Positions 52,677 through 62,012 of a DNA stretch of 64,000 nt are shown piece after piece. A model generated the notes under the pieces. That model saw only the letters and a program-made list of their open reading frames with translations, ran no database searches and was not told where the DNA came from. Source of the stretch: an uncultured Clostridia bacterium (GTDB taxonomy: Bacteria > Bacillota > Clostridia > RUG12999); NCBI GenBank assembly GCA_934792465.1, contig CAKVOK010000011.1, forward strand, positions 10,916 through 74,915, in the 5' to 3' direction. Within the stretch, counting starts at the first letter, position 1. Each line of letters opens with the position of its first letter. The translations under genes and the position numbers were made by a program.

Positions 52677-53903
52677 ATGAAAGAAACAAAGGCATTGCCT
52701 ACAGAGGCACAGATAAATTGGCACAATATGGAGCTCGGAATGTTTGCGCATTTCGGTCTTAATACGTTTAACAACAAGGAATGGAGCGACGGGACGCTTG
52801 ACAAAAACAGCTTTAATCCCGAAAAATTTGACGCATATCAGTGGGTGAAAACTGCAAAGGACGCCGGATTTAAATATTTTATGCTTACTGCGAAGCACCA
52901 TGACGGTTTTTGCCTTTGGCAGACAAAAACAACGGATTATTCGGTAAAAAGTATTTCGTGGAAAAACGGCAGGGGTGATGTTGTACGTGAGGTTTCGGAC
53001 GCCTGCAAGGAGCTTGGGGTAAAATTCGGAGTATATCTTTCGCCGTGGGACAGGCACGAAAAATGCTATGCGGATAAGGAAGCATATGATAAATTTTATT
53101 TGGAACAGCTTGAAGAACTGATGACAGGATACGGAGATATATTTGAGGTGTGGTTTGACGGTGCCGGGTCGGAGGGCAGAACGTATGACTGGGATACAAT
53201 AATAGAAACGGTTCATAAATATCATCCGAACGCCATGATATTCAATATGGGAACGCCTACGATACGCTGGGTCGGCAATGAAGCCGGAATAGCACCGCAG
53301 CCTTGCTTTAACGAAGCGAAGGCGGCAAGGGTAAGTATGTTCACAAACGATATGCTTACATGGTCGGAAAAAACTCCGCTGTGGGTGCCGGCGGAATGCG
53401 ACGCAACGATAAGACGCGGGGGATGGTTTTGGCATGAAAATGAAGAAAACACCTTAAGGAGCATTGATGAGCTTAAGTATATATACTTAAATTCCGTAGG
53501 ACACGGTGCAAATCTTCTTTTGAATATTGCACCGGACAAGAACGGGCTTTTGCCGGAATGCGACGTTGAAAGAATAATGCAGTTTGCCGATTTTGTACGC
53601 AGCATATATGAAAATAAAATCAGCGATACCGAATCGGAAACGGACGAAACGGTTATAGAGTTTGACGGCTTTAAAGCTATTTCGTACATTGTGACCTCGG
53701 AGGATATACGTTTCGGGGAAAATATACGCAAGTACAGAATAGATGCGCATATGTACGGCGGATGGATAAAGGTTGCCGAGGGAAGCAGTATAGGACACAA
53801 GAAAATCGACCTCGTAAAAGGTGTATGCGCAAAAGCAATTAAGTTTACCGTTCTTGAAAAAAGCGATAATGTTAAAATTAAAAGCATTGCGGTATATGAA
53901 TAA
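52677..53903 (+). CDS. GH29 family alpha-L-fucosidase, cytoplasmic
   Basis: Start at ATG 52677 (AAAGGACAGAGG upstream); the longer frame runs into the hairpin. The 408-aa protein has the GH29 fold: WHNMELGMFAHFGLNTF near the start, AKHHDGFCLW, and the nucleophile Asp in FEVWFDGAGSEG (about residue 161). A short C-terminal beta region (AKAIKFTVLEKS) resembles a discoidin-type unit. No signal peptide is present, so it acts on imported oligosaccharides and releases fucose from their non-reducing ends. The general acid in GH29 varies and cannot be placed with certainty. It stands first of three enzyme genes (GH29, GH95, GH2) with gaps of 14 and 13 bases. Confidence 0.92.
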   Translation: MKETKALPTEAQINWHNMELGMFAHFGLNTFNNKEWSDGTLDKNSFNPEKFDAYQWVKTAKDAGFKYFMLTAKHHDGFCLWQTKTTDYSVKSISWKNGRGDVVREVSDACKELGVKFGVYLSPWDRHEKCYADKEAYDKFYLEQLEELMTGYGDIFEVWFDGAGSEGRTYDWDTIIETVHKYHPNAMIFNMGTPTIRWVGNEAGIAPQPCFNEAKAARVSMFTNDMLTWSEKTPLWVPAECDATIRRGGWFWHENEENTLRSIDELKYIYLNSVGHGANLLLNIAPDKNGLLPECDVERIMQFADFVRSIYENKISDTESETDETVIEFDGFKAISYIVTSEDIRFGENIRKYRIDAHMYGGWIKVAEGSSIGHKKIDLVKGVCAKAIKFTVLEKSDNVKIKSIAVYE

Positions 53904-53917
53904 GCCGGAGGTGAAAA

Positions 53918-56113
53918 ATGAACGACAAACTGTTATATCTTTCGCCTGCCTCATGCTGGGAGGAGGCTTTGCCGCTCGGAAACGGAAGCTTCGGCGCAAT
54001 GGTGTACGGCGGAGCGGATATAGAGCTTATACGGCTTAATAAGGATACGCTTTGGACAGGAACGGTCCGCAAAAATGAAACAGACGATAAGACAAAGGAG
54101 CTTGAATATTTAAGACAGCTTATAGCTCAAAAAAAATATCATGAAGCGGATTTATATGCTTATAACAGGTTTACCGACAATGATTCCGAAAAGTATTTGC
54201 CGATGGGAGATGTTATAATAAAAAGAATTGACGGAGCACCGGTGAGCGGATATATGCGGACACTTTCGTTTGATGAAGCGGCGGCAGAGGTTAAATTTTA
54301 TGAAAACGGCGAATACAGCAGAAAAATGTTTATATCAAAACCTCATGATATAATGATAATAGATATAACCGCCGATAACCCGATTTCGCTTTCCGTTACG
54401 GCGGACAGTCGGCATTTGTGTGAAAAAAGTGAAAAGGACAATATTCTGTATGTTTTGGGCAGAGCGGCGGCAAGAGCGGATAAAACCGTTGTTTCGGACG
54501 ATTGTATTCGGTTTGCTTTTACCGTAAGGACAGAGACTGTAGGGGGATATACGGAAACCGAGGACGGCACAACCTATGTATATGACGCAAAAAGAGTAAC
54601 GCTTTATATTGCGGCGGAAACAGATTTTGTTTCGTATCGGATATTGCCGGATAAAAGCATAAATCTGAAAGAAATATGCGATGACAAAATTGAAAATGCA
54701 GTTTCGGACGGATATGAAAAGGTTTATGACGAGCATATACGTGATATAAAAAAGTTTTATGACAGAGTATCGCTTAAACTGTGCGATAATGAATGCGATC
54801 TGCCGACAGATGTGAGAATACGAAACTTCAGGGACGGGACAGAGGACATAGGACTTACCGAACTGCTTTTCAACTTCGGCAGATATTTAATGATTTCATG
54901 TTCGAGAGAGGGAACGCAGCCGGCAAATCTTCAGGGAATATGGAATCACAAAGAGCATCCGCCGTGGTTCAGCGGATATACGGCTAATATAAATCTTGAA
55001 ATGAATTATTGGGCGGCGGAAATGTGCAATTTATCATCATGTCATATGCCGTTACTTAAGATGATTGAGGAATTAAGCGAAGCCGGGGAAAAAACAGCTG
55101 AGAAAATATACGGATGCAGAGGGTTTGCGGTGCATCATAACACCGATATATGGAGAAAAACAGATCCGGCGAAGGGGTTGGCGAGATGGGCAATGTGGCC
55201 TATGGCAGGCGCATGGCTGTGCAGCCATTTATGGCAGCATTATCTGTATACGGGAGATATTGAATTTCTTAAGGATAAGGCATATCCGATAATCAGAAAA
55301 AGCGTTCTGTTTTTTATTGATTATATAATTGAGGACGAAAACGGATATATGGGCACGTGCCCGTCCACATCGCCGGAAAACACTTTTATATATGAAAACG
55401 AGAAATGCTTTATTTCAAAAATGAGTACAATGGATATGAGCATCATAAAAGAACTGTTTTTGAATTTTACGGAGATTGTAAAAATATTAAATGTTACAGA
55501 TGAGCTTGCCGAGAGGACAGAAAAAATCATGCCAAAGCTTTATCCGTTTAAGATTGGGAGTGACGGACGACTTTTGGAGTGGTTTGAGGAATTTGAAGAA
55601 GCGGAAAAGGGACACAGACATATATCGCATCTTTACGGAATATATCCGGGAGAAATTATTACGGAAAACGATTCCGATGTTTGGCAGGCGGCATACAGAG
55701 CACTTGTGTACAGGCTCGAAAACGGCGGAGGTCACACAGGATGGAGCTGCGGTTGGATTATAAATTTGTTTGCAAAATTTAAAAAAGGAGAATGCGCCAA
55801 AAAGTATATTGATGTGCTGATAAGAAAGTCGCTTTATAATAATCTTTTTGACGCACATCCGCCGTTTCAGATAGACGGAAACTTTGCTTTCACATCAGGC
55901 GTGGCACAAATGCTGCTGCAAAGCGAAAAAACCGACGGTGGTTATTTACTGCACATTCTGCCGGCAATCCCTCAATCATGGAAAGGCGGAGAGGTAAAGG
56001 GATTGTGCGCCAAAGGCGGTTTTGAAGTCGATATTTCATGGCGCAGCGGAGAAAAACCGAAAGTGAGTGTAAATTCAAAGAACGGAAACAAATATACGAT
56101 TGTGATTAATTAA
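53918..56113 (+). CDS. GH95 family glycoside hydrolase (alpha-L-fucosidase / alpha-L-galactosidase)
   Basis: The 731-aa protein opens WEEALPLGNGSFGAMVYGG, the N-terminal signature of GH95. The catalytic region shows ANLQGIWNHK and NINLEMNYW (about 360-366, the Asn pair), STSPENTF (about 486, the Glu), and DAHPPFQIDGNFAF (about 650, the Asp). It has no signal peptide, as with its neighbours, so it is cytoplasmic. GH95 enzymes are inverting and mostly act on alpha-1,2-linked fucose; some plant-oligosaccharide members act on L-galactose. Together with GH29 this gives two different fucosidase folds in one operon, which suggests two fucosyl linkages in the substrate. Length is slightly below the common ~780 aa. 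Confidence 0.92.
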   Translation: MNDKLLYLSPASCWEEALPLGNGSFGAMVYGGADIELIRLNKDTLWTGTVRKNETDDKTKELEYLRQLIAQKKYHEADLYAYNRFTDNDSEKYLPMGDVIIKRIDGAPVSGYMRTLSFDEAAAEVKFYENGEYSRKMFISKPHDIMIIDITADNPISLSVTADSRHLCEKSEKDNILYVLGRAAARADKTVVSDDCIRFAFTVRTETVGGYTETEDGTTYVYDAKRVTLYIAAETDFVSYRILPDKSINLKEICDDKIENAVSDGYEKVYDEHIRDIKKFYDRVSLKLCDNECDLPTDVRIRNFRDGTEDIGLTELLFNFGRYLMISCSREGTQPANLQGIWNHKEHPPWFSGYTANINLEMNYWAAEMCNLSSCHMPLLKMIEELSEAGEKTAEKIYGCRGFAVHHNTDIWRKTDPAKGLARWAMWPMAGAWLCSHLWQHYLYTGDIEFLKDKAYPIIRKSVLFFIDYIIEDENGYMGTCPSTSPENTFIYENEKCFISKMSTMDMSIIKELFLNFTEIVKILNVTDELAERTEKIMPKLYPFKIGSDGRLLEWFEEFEEAEKGHRHISHLYGIYPGEIITENDSDVWQAAYRALVYRLENGGGHTGWSCGWIINLFAKFKKGECAKKYIDVLIRKSLYNNLFDAHPPFQIDGNFAFTSGVAQMLLQSEKTDGGYLLHILPAIPQSWKGGEVKGLCAKGGFEVDISWRSGEKPKVSVNSKNGNKYTIVIN

Positions 56114-56126
56114 TAGGAGAAAAATA

Positions 56127-58931
56127 ATGGGAATAGACAGATTTGCCGATATTGCGGCGGAGGGAATAGGAGGACGTGCAGAACTTTTGTATGTCCCTGC
56201 GCCTGCGACGCATGAAAAAAAGGCGGTTATGCTTGAAAAATCGTCAGAAATACAAATAAAGACGTCAAAGAAAATGAGTACGCGCGGGGAGCTGGCGGCG
56301 GAACTTGCAAAAATGCGCGAAAAGTATGCTCCGTTTCTAAAAAATTCAGCACCGAAAATTAATAATGTGAATGAAAGAATAAATCTCGAAAAATTTACTT
56401 TAAATGGGGAAACCGTAACAATTCCGCATTACGGAGCACCGCTTGGAAGTGCGATTCAGGTGTATGAAACAGCGTTTATTCTAAATGGGATAGATTCAAA
56501 AAAGTCTTATTTTATATGCTTTGACGGAGCGGATTACAAAGCGTCGGTATACATAAACGGCATATGCGCAGGTCAGCACGAGGGCTTTTTTTCACCGTTT
56601 GAGTTTGAAATTACACGTCTTGTCACAGACGGTAAAAATACTCTCAGGATTGAGCTTGAAAACGATTTTATCTATATGGGCAGCAAAGATGAAAACGGGG
56701 AAACCTTTGAAGGCGATAAACTTTATGCGGCAACGGGTCTGGGTTATGATGACCCGCAAATCGGCTGGCATCATTGTCCGCCGGGGATGGGGATTTACAA
56801 TAACGTCTATGTTGAAATACGGAACAAACAGCATATAAGCGACATATTTGTAAGAGAGAACGAAATATGGGTTGAGATGAACAATACAGAGTATGTGGCT
56901 AAAAATGTTGAATTTGAAATATCCGTCTACGGTCATAATTTTGAACAGACTGTATTTGAAAACCGTAGGTATATTCCGCATACTGTGAAAAAGGTCGGTA
57001 TGGGAGACAGCCTGACCGAAGCAAGCGTAAAGGCAAACGGAGAATATGCCCAAAATATTTCCATGCCGATGAAAAAAGGGATCAATGTTTATAAAATTCC
57101 GTACGAAATAGATAATCATAGAATATGGACATTAGATACGCCATATCTGTATCAGGTACAGATTAAGAGTATAGTCGAAGGCAAAGTGACTGACGAAAAA
57201 AGCTGTTCGTTCGGTATAAGGAGCTTTATTCAGGACGTAGAATCGAACCCTAAAGGAATGTTTTATTTAAACGGCGAGAAAATACGTCTGCGCGGTGCAA
57301 ATACGATGGGATTTTTGCAGCAGTGCGTTTTGAAAAAGGATTTTGAACAGCTTATTGACGATATTTTGCTTGCGAAAATCTGCAACATGAATTTTCTTAG
57401 GCTGACACAACGCCCTGTTCAAAAGGAAATATACGATTATTGCGATAAACTCGGTTTGATGACGCAGACAGACTTGCCCTTGTTCGGCTGCATGCGAAGA
57501 ACAAGGTTTGCAGAGGGTATTCGGCAGGCGGAGGAAATGGAACGGCTTGTAAGAAATCACCCGTGCAACGTATTGAATACGTATATAAACGAACCGTTTC
57601 CGAATGCGAACAATGAACCGCACAGGCATCTTACAAGAGATGAGCTGGAGAGCTTTTTTGCTTGTTGTGACAGTATCATAAAACTTAACAATCCGGATAG
57701 GGTAATCAAACACGTCGACGGCGATTACGATCCGCCGAGCGAGTCAATGCCGGATAATCACTGCTATCCGATGTGGTACAACGGACACGGAATAGATATA
57801 GGCAGACTTCACAAGGGGTATTGGATACCCGTTAAACCGGGCTGGTATTACGGCTGCGGTGAATTTGGAACAGAGGGACTTGATTTTGCTGAGGTAATGC
57901 AAAAATATTATCCGGCAGAATGGCTGTCGGAACCGTTTGCACCGCAGAATATTGTAGGCGCTCAAACAGGAATGTTTTATTTGTTTTTTTATGATAAGGG
58001 CAGAGATATTTACGATTGGGTGAAAAAAAGCCAGGAATATCAGGCATTTGCAACAAGGGTTATGACGGAAGCGTTCAGACGTGATGCAAGAATGATTTCG
58101 ACTGCAATTCATCTGTTTATAGACGCATGGCCCGCAGGCTGGATGAAAACGATTATGGACTGCGAGAGAAATCCTAAGCCTGCATATTTTGCTTATAAAA
58201 ATGCGCTTGAGCCGATTATGCTATCGCTGAGGACAGACAGGCTTACATATTTTGAAGGAGAAACAATTTCCGTTGAATGTTACGTGTGCAACGACACAAC
58301 AAAAAATGGCATATATAAGCTTGTTTATGAGATTGACGGTATGCGCGGAGAATGCGCTGTGAATGTATCTGCCTGCGATGTAACATATGCTTCAAATGCA
58401 GAATTTACCGCAGATAAGGTTGATTACCGGGAAAGTCTTGAACTTAAGGCGATATTGTTTGATGAAAATGATAATGTTATAACATATAACACACTTGAAA
58501 TTCAGGTGTTTGCAGATACGCAGACCGAGGAAGATAAAAACACTGAGCTTATTTGCAATTTACAGCCGGGAGAATATAGTATAGCCGGGGAAAAGGTTGT
58601 TGTAAAACCGTGCGGTATGCTGCCGGTTCATTTTGTAAGCCGCAATACGGGACATCCTGCGGTTGCTGAATTTGACGAAAGGGATTTTTCATATTTTTAT
58701 AGTAAGAAAGACGATATGATTACCCCTATACTTTATAATACGTTTGAGGCAAACGGATTTACACCGATTTTGACAAGCGGTAATATGGACGAACAGGGCA
58801 ACTGGCACGAGGTTATGGCATGCGGCGAAAAAATGTATAACGGGAAAAGGTATATTATATGCAATGTAGATTTGCGTCAGGAAAATCCTGTGGCAAAAAG
58901 ATTCAGACAGAATTTATTAAAGAAAAGATAA
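56127..58931 (+). CDS. GH2 family glycoside hydrolase (beta-galactosidase/beta-glucuronidase type)
   Basis: The 934-aa protein has the GH2 order: a sugar-binding jelly-roll (about 100-230, KASVYINGICAGQHEGFFSP), Ig-like domains, and a TIM barrel with FYLNGEKIRLRGANTMGF at its entry. The acid/base Glu is in NTYINEPFPNANN (about residue 489). The nucleophile Glu is in GCGEFGTEGLD (about 579-582). It has an unusual N-terminal ~90 residues before the jelly-roll and a long beta-rich C-terminus. No signal peptide. It is the last gene of operon C and probably removes beta-linked galactose, glucuronate or arabinose from imported oligosaccharides; the sugar cannot be decided from sequence. No clear terminator follows. 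Confidence 0.87.
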   Translation: MGIDRFADIAAEGIGGRAELLYVPAPATHEKKAVMLEKSSEIQIKTSKKMSTRGELAAELAKMREKYAPFLKNSAPKINNVNERINLEKFTLNGETVTIPHYGAPLGSAIQVYETAFILNGIDSKKSYFICFDGADYKASVYINGICAGQHEGFFSPFEFEITRLVTDGKNTLRIELENDFIYMGSKDENGETFEGDKLYAATGLGYDDPQIGWHHCPPGMGIYNNVYVEIRNKQHISDIFVRENEIWVEMNNTEYVAKNVEFEISVYGHNFEQTVFENRRYIPHTVKKVGMGDSLTEASVKANGEYAQNISMPMKKGINVYKIPYEIDNHRIWTLDTPYLYQVQIKSIVEGKVTDEKSCSFGIRSFIQDVESNPKGMFYLNGEKIRLRGANTMGFLQQCVLKKDFEQLIDDILLAKICNMNFLRLTQRPVQKEIYDYCDKLGLMTQTDLPLFGCMRRTRFAEGIRQAEEMERLVRNHPCNVLNTYINEPFPNANNEPHRHLTRDELESFFACCDSIIKLNNPDRVIKHVDGDYDPPSESMPDNHCYPMWYNGHGIDIGRLHKGYWIPVKPGWYYGCGEFGTEGLDFAEVMQKYYPAEWLSEPFAPQNIVGAQTGMFYLFFYDKGRDIYDWVKKSQEYQAFATRVMTEAFRRDARMISTAIHLFIDAWPAGWMKTIMDCERNPKPAYFAYKNALEPIMLSLRTDRLTYFEGETISVECYVCNDTTKNGIYKLVYEIDGMRGECAVNVSACDVTYASNAEFTADKVDYRESLELKAILFDENDNVITYNTLEIQVFADTQTEEDKNTELICNLQPGEYSIAGEKVVVKPCGMLPVHFVSRNTGHPAVAEFDERDFSYFYSKKDDMITPILYNTFEANGFTPILTSGNMDEQGNWHEVMACGEKMYNGKRYIICNVDLRQENPVAKRFRQNLLKKR

Positions 58932-59024
58932 CGCTGTTTGTATCCGGTCAATAATCCCACGACTAGCATAGTACAGTACAGATATGGTATAATCATTCTA
59001 ACGAAATCTATGGAGTTGGTTAGA

Positions 59025-59330
59025 ATGGATAAAATAATATCAATTAAAAACAAAGTACGCATAAAGGAGTGGAGCGAAATGGTTAAGGACTGTAGAAGCA
59101 GCGGATTGACTGTGCAGCAATGATGCGATGCAAACGGTATGAACATTAAGACATACTACTACCGTCTGAGAAAGGTCAGAGAGGCTCTTTGTGAAGAAAC
59201 TCACGACATTGTTCAAATCCCTCTCAATACAGGTAATTCGGTCACATCAAGCATTAAAATTAACACCGGAAATCTTAATTTGGAACTTCCTGAAACTATT
59301 CCGTCAGCTACGTTAATGCCTACTGAATAA
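59025..59330 (+). pseudogene. IS66-family TnpA remnant with in-frame TGA
   Basis: From ATG 59025 the frame reads MDKIISIKNKVRIKEWSEM and continues as a typical IS66 accessory protein (SSGLTVQQ-stop-CDANGMNIKTYYYRLRK). The stop at 59121-59123 is TGA where the family has a Trp (TGG), a single-base change. The rest continues in the same frame to 59330. The tnpB and tnpC genes of a complete IS66 are missing downstream. A -10-like TATAAT lies near 58987. Confidence 0.8.
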
Positions 59331-59701
59331 TTGCCATTTTTGAAACATTATAAATTCCTAACAGTTTTTGAAACCATGATAAAAAAATTGTAAAAAGAAC
59401 CTTACCGATTTTTCGTAGGTTCAGTAGTAATACGGACATAGCGAGGAAGTGGGGTCTGCGGAAAAAGTTGTGTAAGCAATATCTGACAACACTCGACAAG
59501 GCGAAAATTACAGGTATAAGCTTAATATAATCTGTCAATAATAACTATTGGCTTTTACCGCTTGACAGGATACGGCAATACTGAGGAGCAACCGGAGCGG
59601 TCATGCGGATTTTGCACTGAAACGGGCGGTTCATCCGCTCGTTTCGCCCGTTTTAGGGAAAACCAATGCGTTAAACCTCGGGGTTCGGGGCAGAGCCCCG
59701 T
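59331..59701. other. non-coding junk between IS remnants, with two GC-rich hairpins
   Basis: No frame gives a convincing protein. AAACGGGCG/CGCCCGTTT (59620-59653) and CGGGGC-AGA-GCCCCG (59686-59700) form strong stems next to the transposase stop; they could be terminators or transposon-end structures. A short open stretch around 59400-59530 (plus strand) reads like a gene fragment but I do not recognise it. Confidence 0.4.
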
Positions 59702-60556
59702 TTATGCTGTTTTCTCATCGTGCATGATTTCAAGCTGACGGATAACAATATCCCAGTTCTTGTATCGCTGCGTCCACTTTTTAGTAATGTTTTGTGATGT
59801 AAGATACAGCATTTTTCTCAGAGAATCATCATTAGGGAATACAGATTTTGTCTTTGTGACCTTTCTGAATTGGCGATTCAATCCCTCAATAATATTTGTC
59901 GTGTATATTATCTTCCGTATCTCAACAGGATATGCAAAGAATGTAGATAATATATCCCAATTATCTTCCCATGACTTAACTGCTGATGGATACTGCGACT
60001 GCCATTTTTATTTGAACTCAATCAGCTTTTCCATAGCAGCTTCTTCATTCAGCGCACCATAAACAAGCTTCAGATCAGCGGTAAATTCTTTAATATGCTT
60101 GTATGAAACAAACCTACTTGATGAACGTATCTGATGAATAATACACCTCTGTATTCCTGCAAACGGATATACCGCATTGATAGCTTCTCTAAATCCGGAA
60201 AGCCCGTCAACACAGAATAAATCTACGTTTTTCACACCTCTGCTCTTAAGCTCATTCAATACACCAAGCCAGAATTTACTGCTTTCATTAGCTCCTACCC
60301 ATATGCCTAAAATATCCTTGTAGCCTTCTGCATTTACACCTAATACAACATAAGCCGCCTTAGTGATAATCTGATGGTTTTCACGCAGCTTGTAATGAAT
60401 AGCATCCATAAAGATAAACGGATAGTATTCTTCAAGAGGTCTGTTCTGCCATTCATTGACTTCCGGCAATATTTTCTCGTTGATTTTGGATACAAGCTCT
60501 GATGATATATCAATATTGTATAAATCCTTTATCTGTTCCTGAATATCACGGGTATG
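59702..60556 (-). pseudogene. IS256-family (mutator-type) transposase remnant
   Basis: The minus strand encodes the middle and C-terminal parts of an IS256/mutator transposase. Reading starts abruptly at TRDIQEQIKDLYNIDISSEL, without the first ~100 residues. The catalytic Asp positions are in FIFMDAIHYK and LFCVDGLSGF. At 60008-60010 a TAA interrupts the frame after KLIEFK, where a Gln codon would fit. The same frame then continues KWQSQYPSAVKSWEDNW and IIYTTNIIEGLNRQFRKV to a normal end at 59702. The 5' part is lost at the junction with the amidotransferase fragment near 60553, so the copy is dead both by truncation and by the stop. Confidence 0.87.
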
Positions 60557-60674
60557 CTATCCCGGTAGCGTCCGTGCCTCGTACTGCCGACTGCTCTGCC
60601 AATGCATTTGTCAAGTCGGATAAGTTTTTGATTTTATTTCCGCTGTAATTCACAAATCCGTATAATCCGCACAT
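60546..60674 (-). pseudogene. N-terminal fragment of a class II glutamine amidotransferase
   Basis: From ATG 60674 the minus strand reads MCGLYGFVNYSG and continues to RGTDATGIA, the start of an N-terminal-nucleophile (class II) glutamine amidotransferase with catalytic Cys2 and the RGxDATG loop. At about 60553 the similarity stops and IS256 sequence begins, so only ~40 residues remain. Its ATG follows directly after the TAA of the amidoligase gene, so the two were translated together. In other genomes amidoligases and class II amidotransferases are known neighbours, which supports a lost joint function. Confidence 0.8.
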
Positions 60675-61745
60675 TTACATATCCTCGCTTTCTGTTGTGA
60701 TTTCGTTTACATAGAGCCTTTTTTCTTTCAGGTAATCAATAAGTTCCGGCTTGTTCGGCGGAATACGTCCCACAAAGTCAAGCCATGACATTTCTTCAAT
60801 TTCCCTGTCTGTCATGTTAATGGCACATCGGCAGATTTCATCAGCCAATTGCAATGCGGCAATAAATGTTGTGTATCGCAGTGTACCCCGGAACAGCCGA
60901 AACTCAATTGTACCGAAATTTTCGAGATTCACAGCTACATATCTGCCCAATCGCTTGTCCTTTGCCTTTTTGTAGGTTTCTTCGGTCGTATTTGAAATAG
61001 TCGCATACTTTGCGGCCCACTGTTCGAGATTGCCTTTTGTTCTTCTGCTGAACTTCACAAGCTCGTTCCAGTGCTTTTCAACAAAGAATACAACTCTGCC
61101 GATTTTCTGCTCCTGTTCATCATAACGCTTGCCGAATGCCGTGCGTGAACAGTGTATATGCAATCCGCATGTAGATGTGTTGTGGGAGCGGTATTCCATT
61201 TGAACCGCTTTCTCAAAAACCTCCTGCCAGTTCATGTTATTCATGTGATAATCAAGGCTCATGGGATGAGATACGATTTCAAATCCCTCGTTAATGCTGC
61301 CGTCATGCTTGCAGTAGATACGTTCGTTCGGGAAATTTGCAATGTCGAGTAGTTTCTGCGCATTTTCAAAAAATTCACCGCCTTTGTCAATCTCAAGTTC
61401 TACTCCCATAAACAAATTACCCGAACCGTAGAAAATCGGTTCGGGCTTATATCCGTAATTTTTAATTGACTTGTTTTTTAGTTTCTCGAAGCATTCGCTG
61501 CAATACGGGTAATCGTCATCATCATAGTAATATGCGTCTTCGGTATGTATCAGCCGTCCGCATTCCTCACAGGAGCAGTAGCTGTATTCGTAGCAATGTT
61601 GGCATAATACGGTGTTTGAATCTCCCTGTGCACTTTCTCTCCAAATCCTGTCACCGCAGTTTTCACAGATAACGGTGCTGTCGTTAAAACAATCTCCGCA
61701 CATCGTATGACCGTCAAAGGTATACGTATTCTCATTATCGAGCAT
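60675..61745 (-). CDS. amidoligase-family protein with N-terminal LIM-like zinc ribbon
   Basis: The 356-aa frame has a Cys-rich N-terminus (CGDCF, CENCG, CQHCYEYSYCSCEECGR, YPYCSEC), probably three zinc knuckles, followed by the Amidoligase_2 (PF12224) domain from about residue 110: MGVELEIDKGGE, KHDGSINEGFEIVSHPMS, CGLHIHCSR, and NFGTIEFRLFRG. The family forms amide bonds, ATP-dependent, on peptides or small molecules. The natural start is probably ATG 61784 with AAAGGA upstream: that frame reads Met-Asn-TAA and then NKIFCSECGAML into this protein, giving the first zinc pair. So codon 3 is a stop, and the shorter start at 61745 has no ribosome site. The gene may thus be crippled. It sits beside an amidotransferase fragment cut by IS256. 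Confidence 0.82.
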   Translation of the reverse strand: MLDNENTYTFDGHTMCGDCFNDSTVICENCGDRIWRESAQGDSNTVLCQHCYEYSYCSCEECGRLIHTEDAYYYDDDDYPYCSECFEKLKNKSIKNYGYKPEPIFYGSGNLFMGVELEIDKGGEFFENAQKLLDIANFPNERIYCKHDGSINEGFEIVSHPMSLDYHMNNMNWQEVFEKAVQMEYRSHNTSTCGLHIHCSRTAFGKRYDEQEQKIGRVVFFVEKHWNELVKFSRRTKGNLEQWAAKYATISNTTEETYKKAKDKRLGRYVAVNLENFGTIEFRLFRGTLRYTTFIAALQLADEICRCAINMTDREIEEMSWLDFVGRIPPNKPELIDYLKEKRLYVNEITTESEDM

Positions 61746-61803
61746 AGCTCCGCATTCGGAGCAAAATATTTTGTTTTAGTTCATTGTAATAATCCTTTCT
61801 TGT

Positions 61804-62004
61804 TTAATATTCGATGTTTAAAAGCATTTCGGAATATATCGTGTTGTCTATCACGAAAACCTTTGCTGTGACCGGATGGTCGGTATTAAAGATATATTCC
61901 TTGCTGTACTCCGGAATTTCCTGAGTGTGTTTTATCCTCTGCCTGCCTTTATCACAGGACAAATAAAAAAGAAGGTGTTGAAAAACGAATTTGTTTTGCA
62001 ACAC
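61804..62004 (-). pseudogene. possible 3' fragment of a small gene upstream of the amidoligase
   Basis: The minus-strand frame ends YSEMLLNIEY 20 bases before the amidoligase ribosome site. Its last ~48 residues (from CDKGRQRIKH) have an even, soluble composition and could be the end of a real protein. The first ~15 codons run through the terminator hairpin, so that part is not a true start. I do not recognise it. Confidence 0.3.
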
Positions 62005-62011
62005 CTTCTTT
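61968..62011 (-). terminator. strong intrinsic terminator (minus strand)
   Basis: AAAGAAGGTGTTG (61968-61980) and CAACACCTTCTTT (61999-62011) form a perfect 13-bp stem, extended inside by AAAAC/GTTTT around GAATTT. On the minus strand it is followed by TTTTTATTTG, a proper U tract. It would stop transcripts coming from the hypothetical gene at 62333-63322 before they reach the amidoligase. Confidence 0.75.
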
Positions 62012-62012
62012 A

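Noticed and set aside
59121..59123. TGA in the IS66 TnpA frame as recoded Trp or Sec
   Set aside because: All other genes use TGG for Trp and TGA as stop (for example at 818 and 28188), no SECIS-like need exists in this family, and the tnpB/tnpC partners are missing. Point mutation in a dead element is simpler.
59320..59538. 72-aa hydrophobic frame on the minus strand
   Set aside because: No ribosome site, low-complexity hydrophobic composition, and it lies between IS remnants; likely chance.
59686..59700. CGGGGC-AGA-GCCCCG as the terminal repeat of the IS256 copy
   Set aside because: No matching inverted end could be found, as the other end was lost; a generic GC hairpin is equally likely.
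60008..60010. TAA in the transposase as programmed readthrough
   Set aside because: The same gene lacks its 5' third, so it is already non-functional; a nonsense mutation explains the stop.
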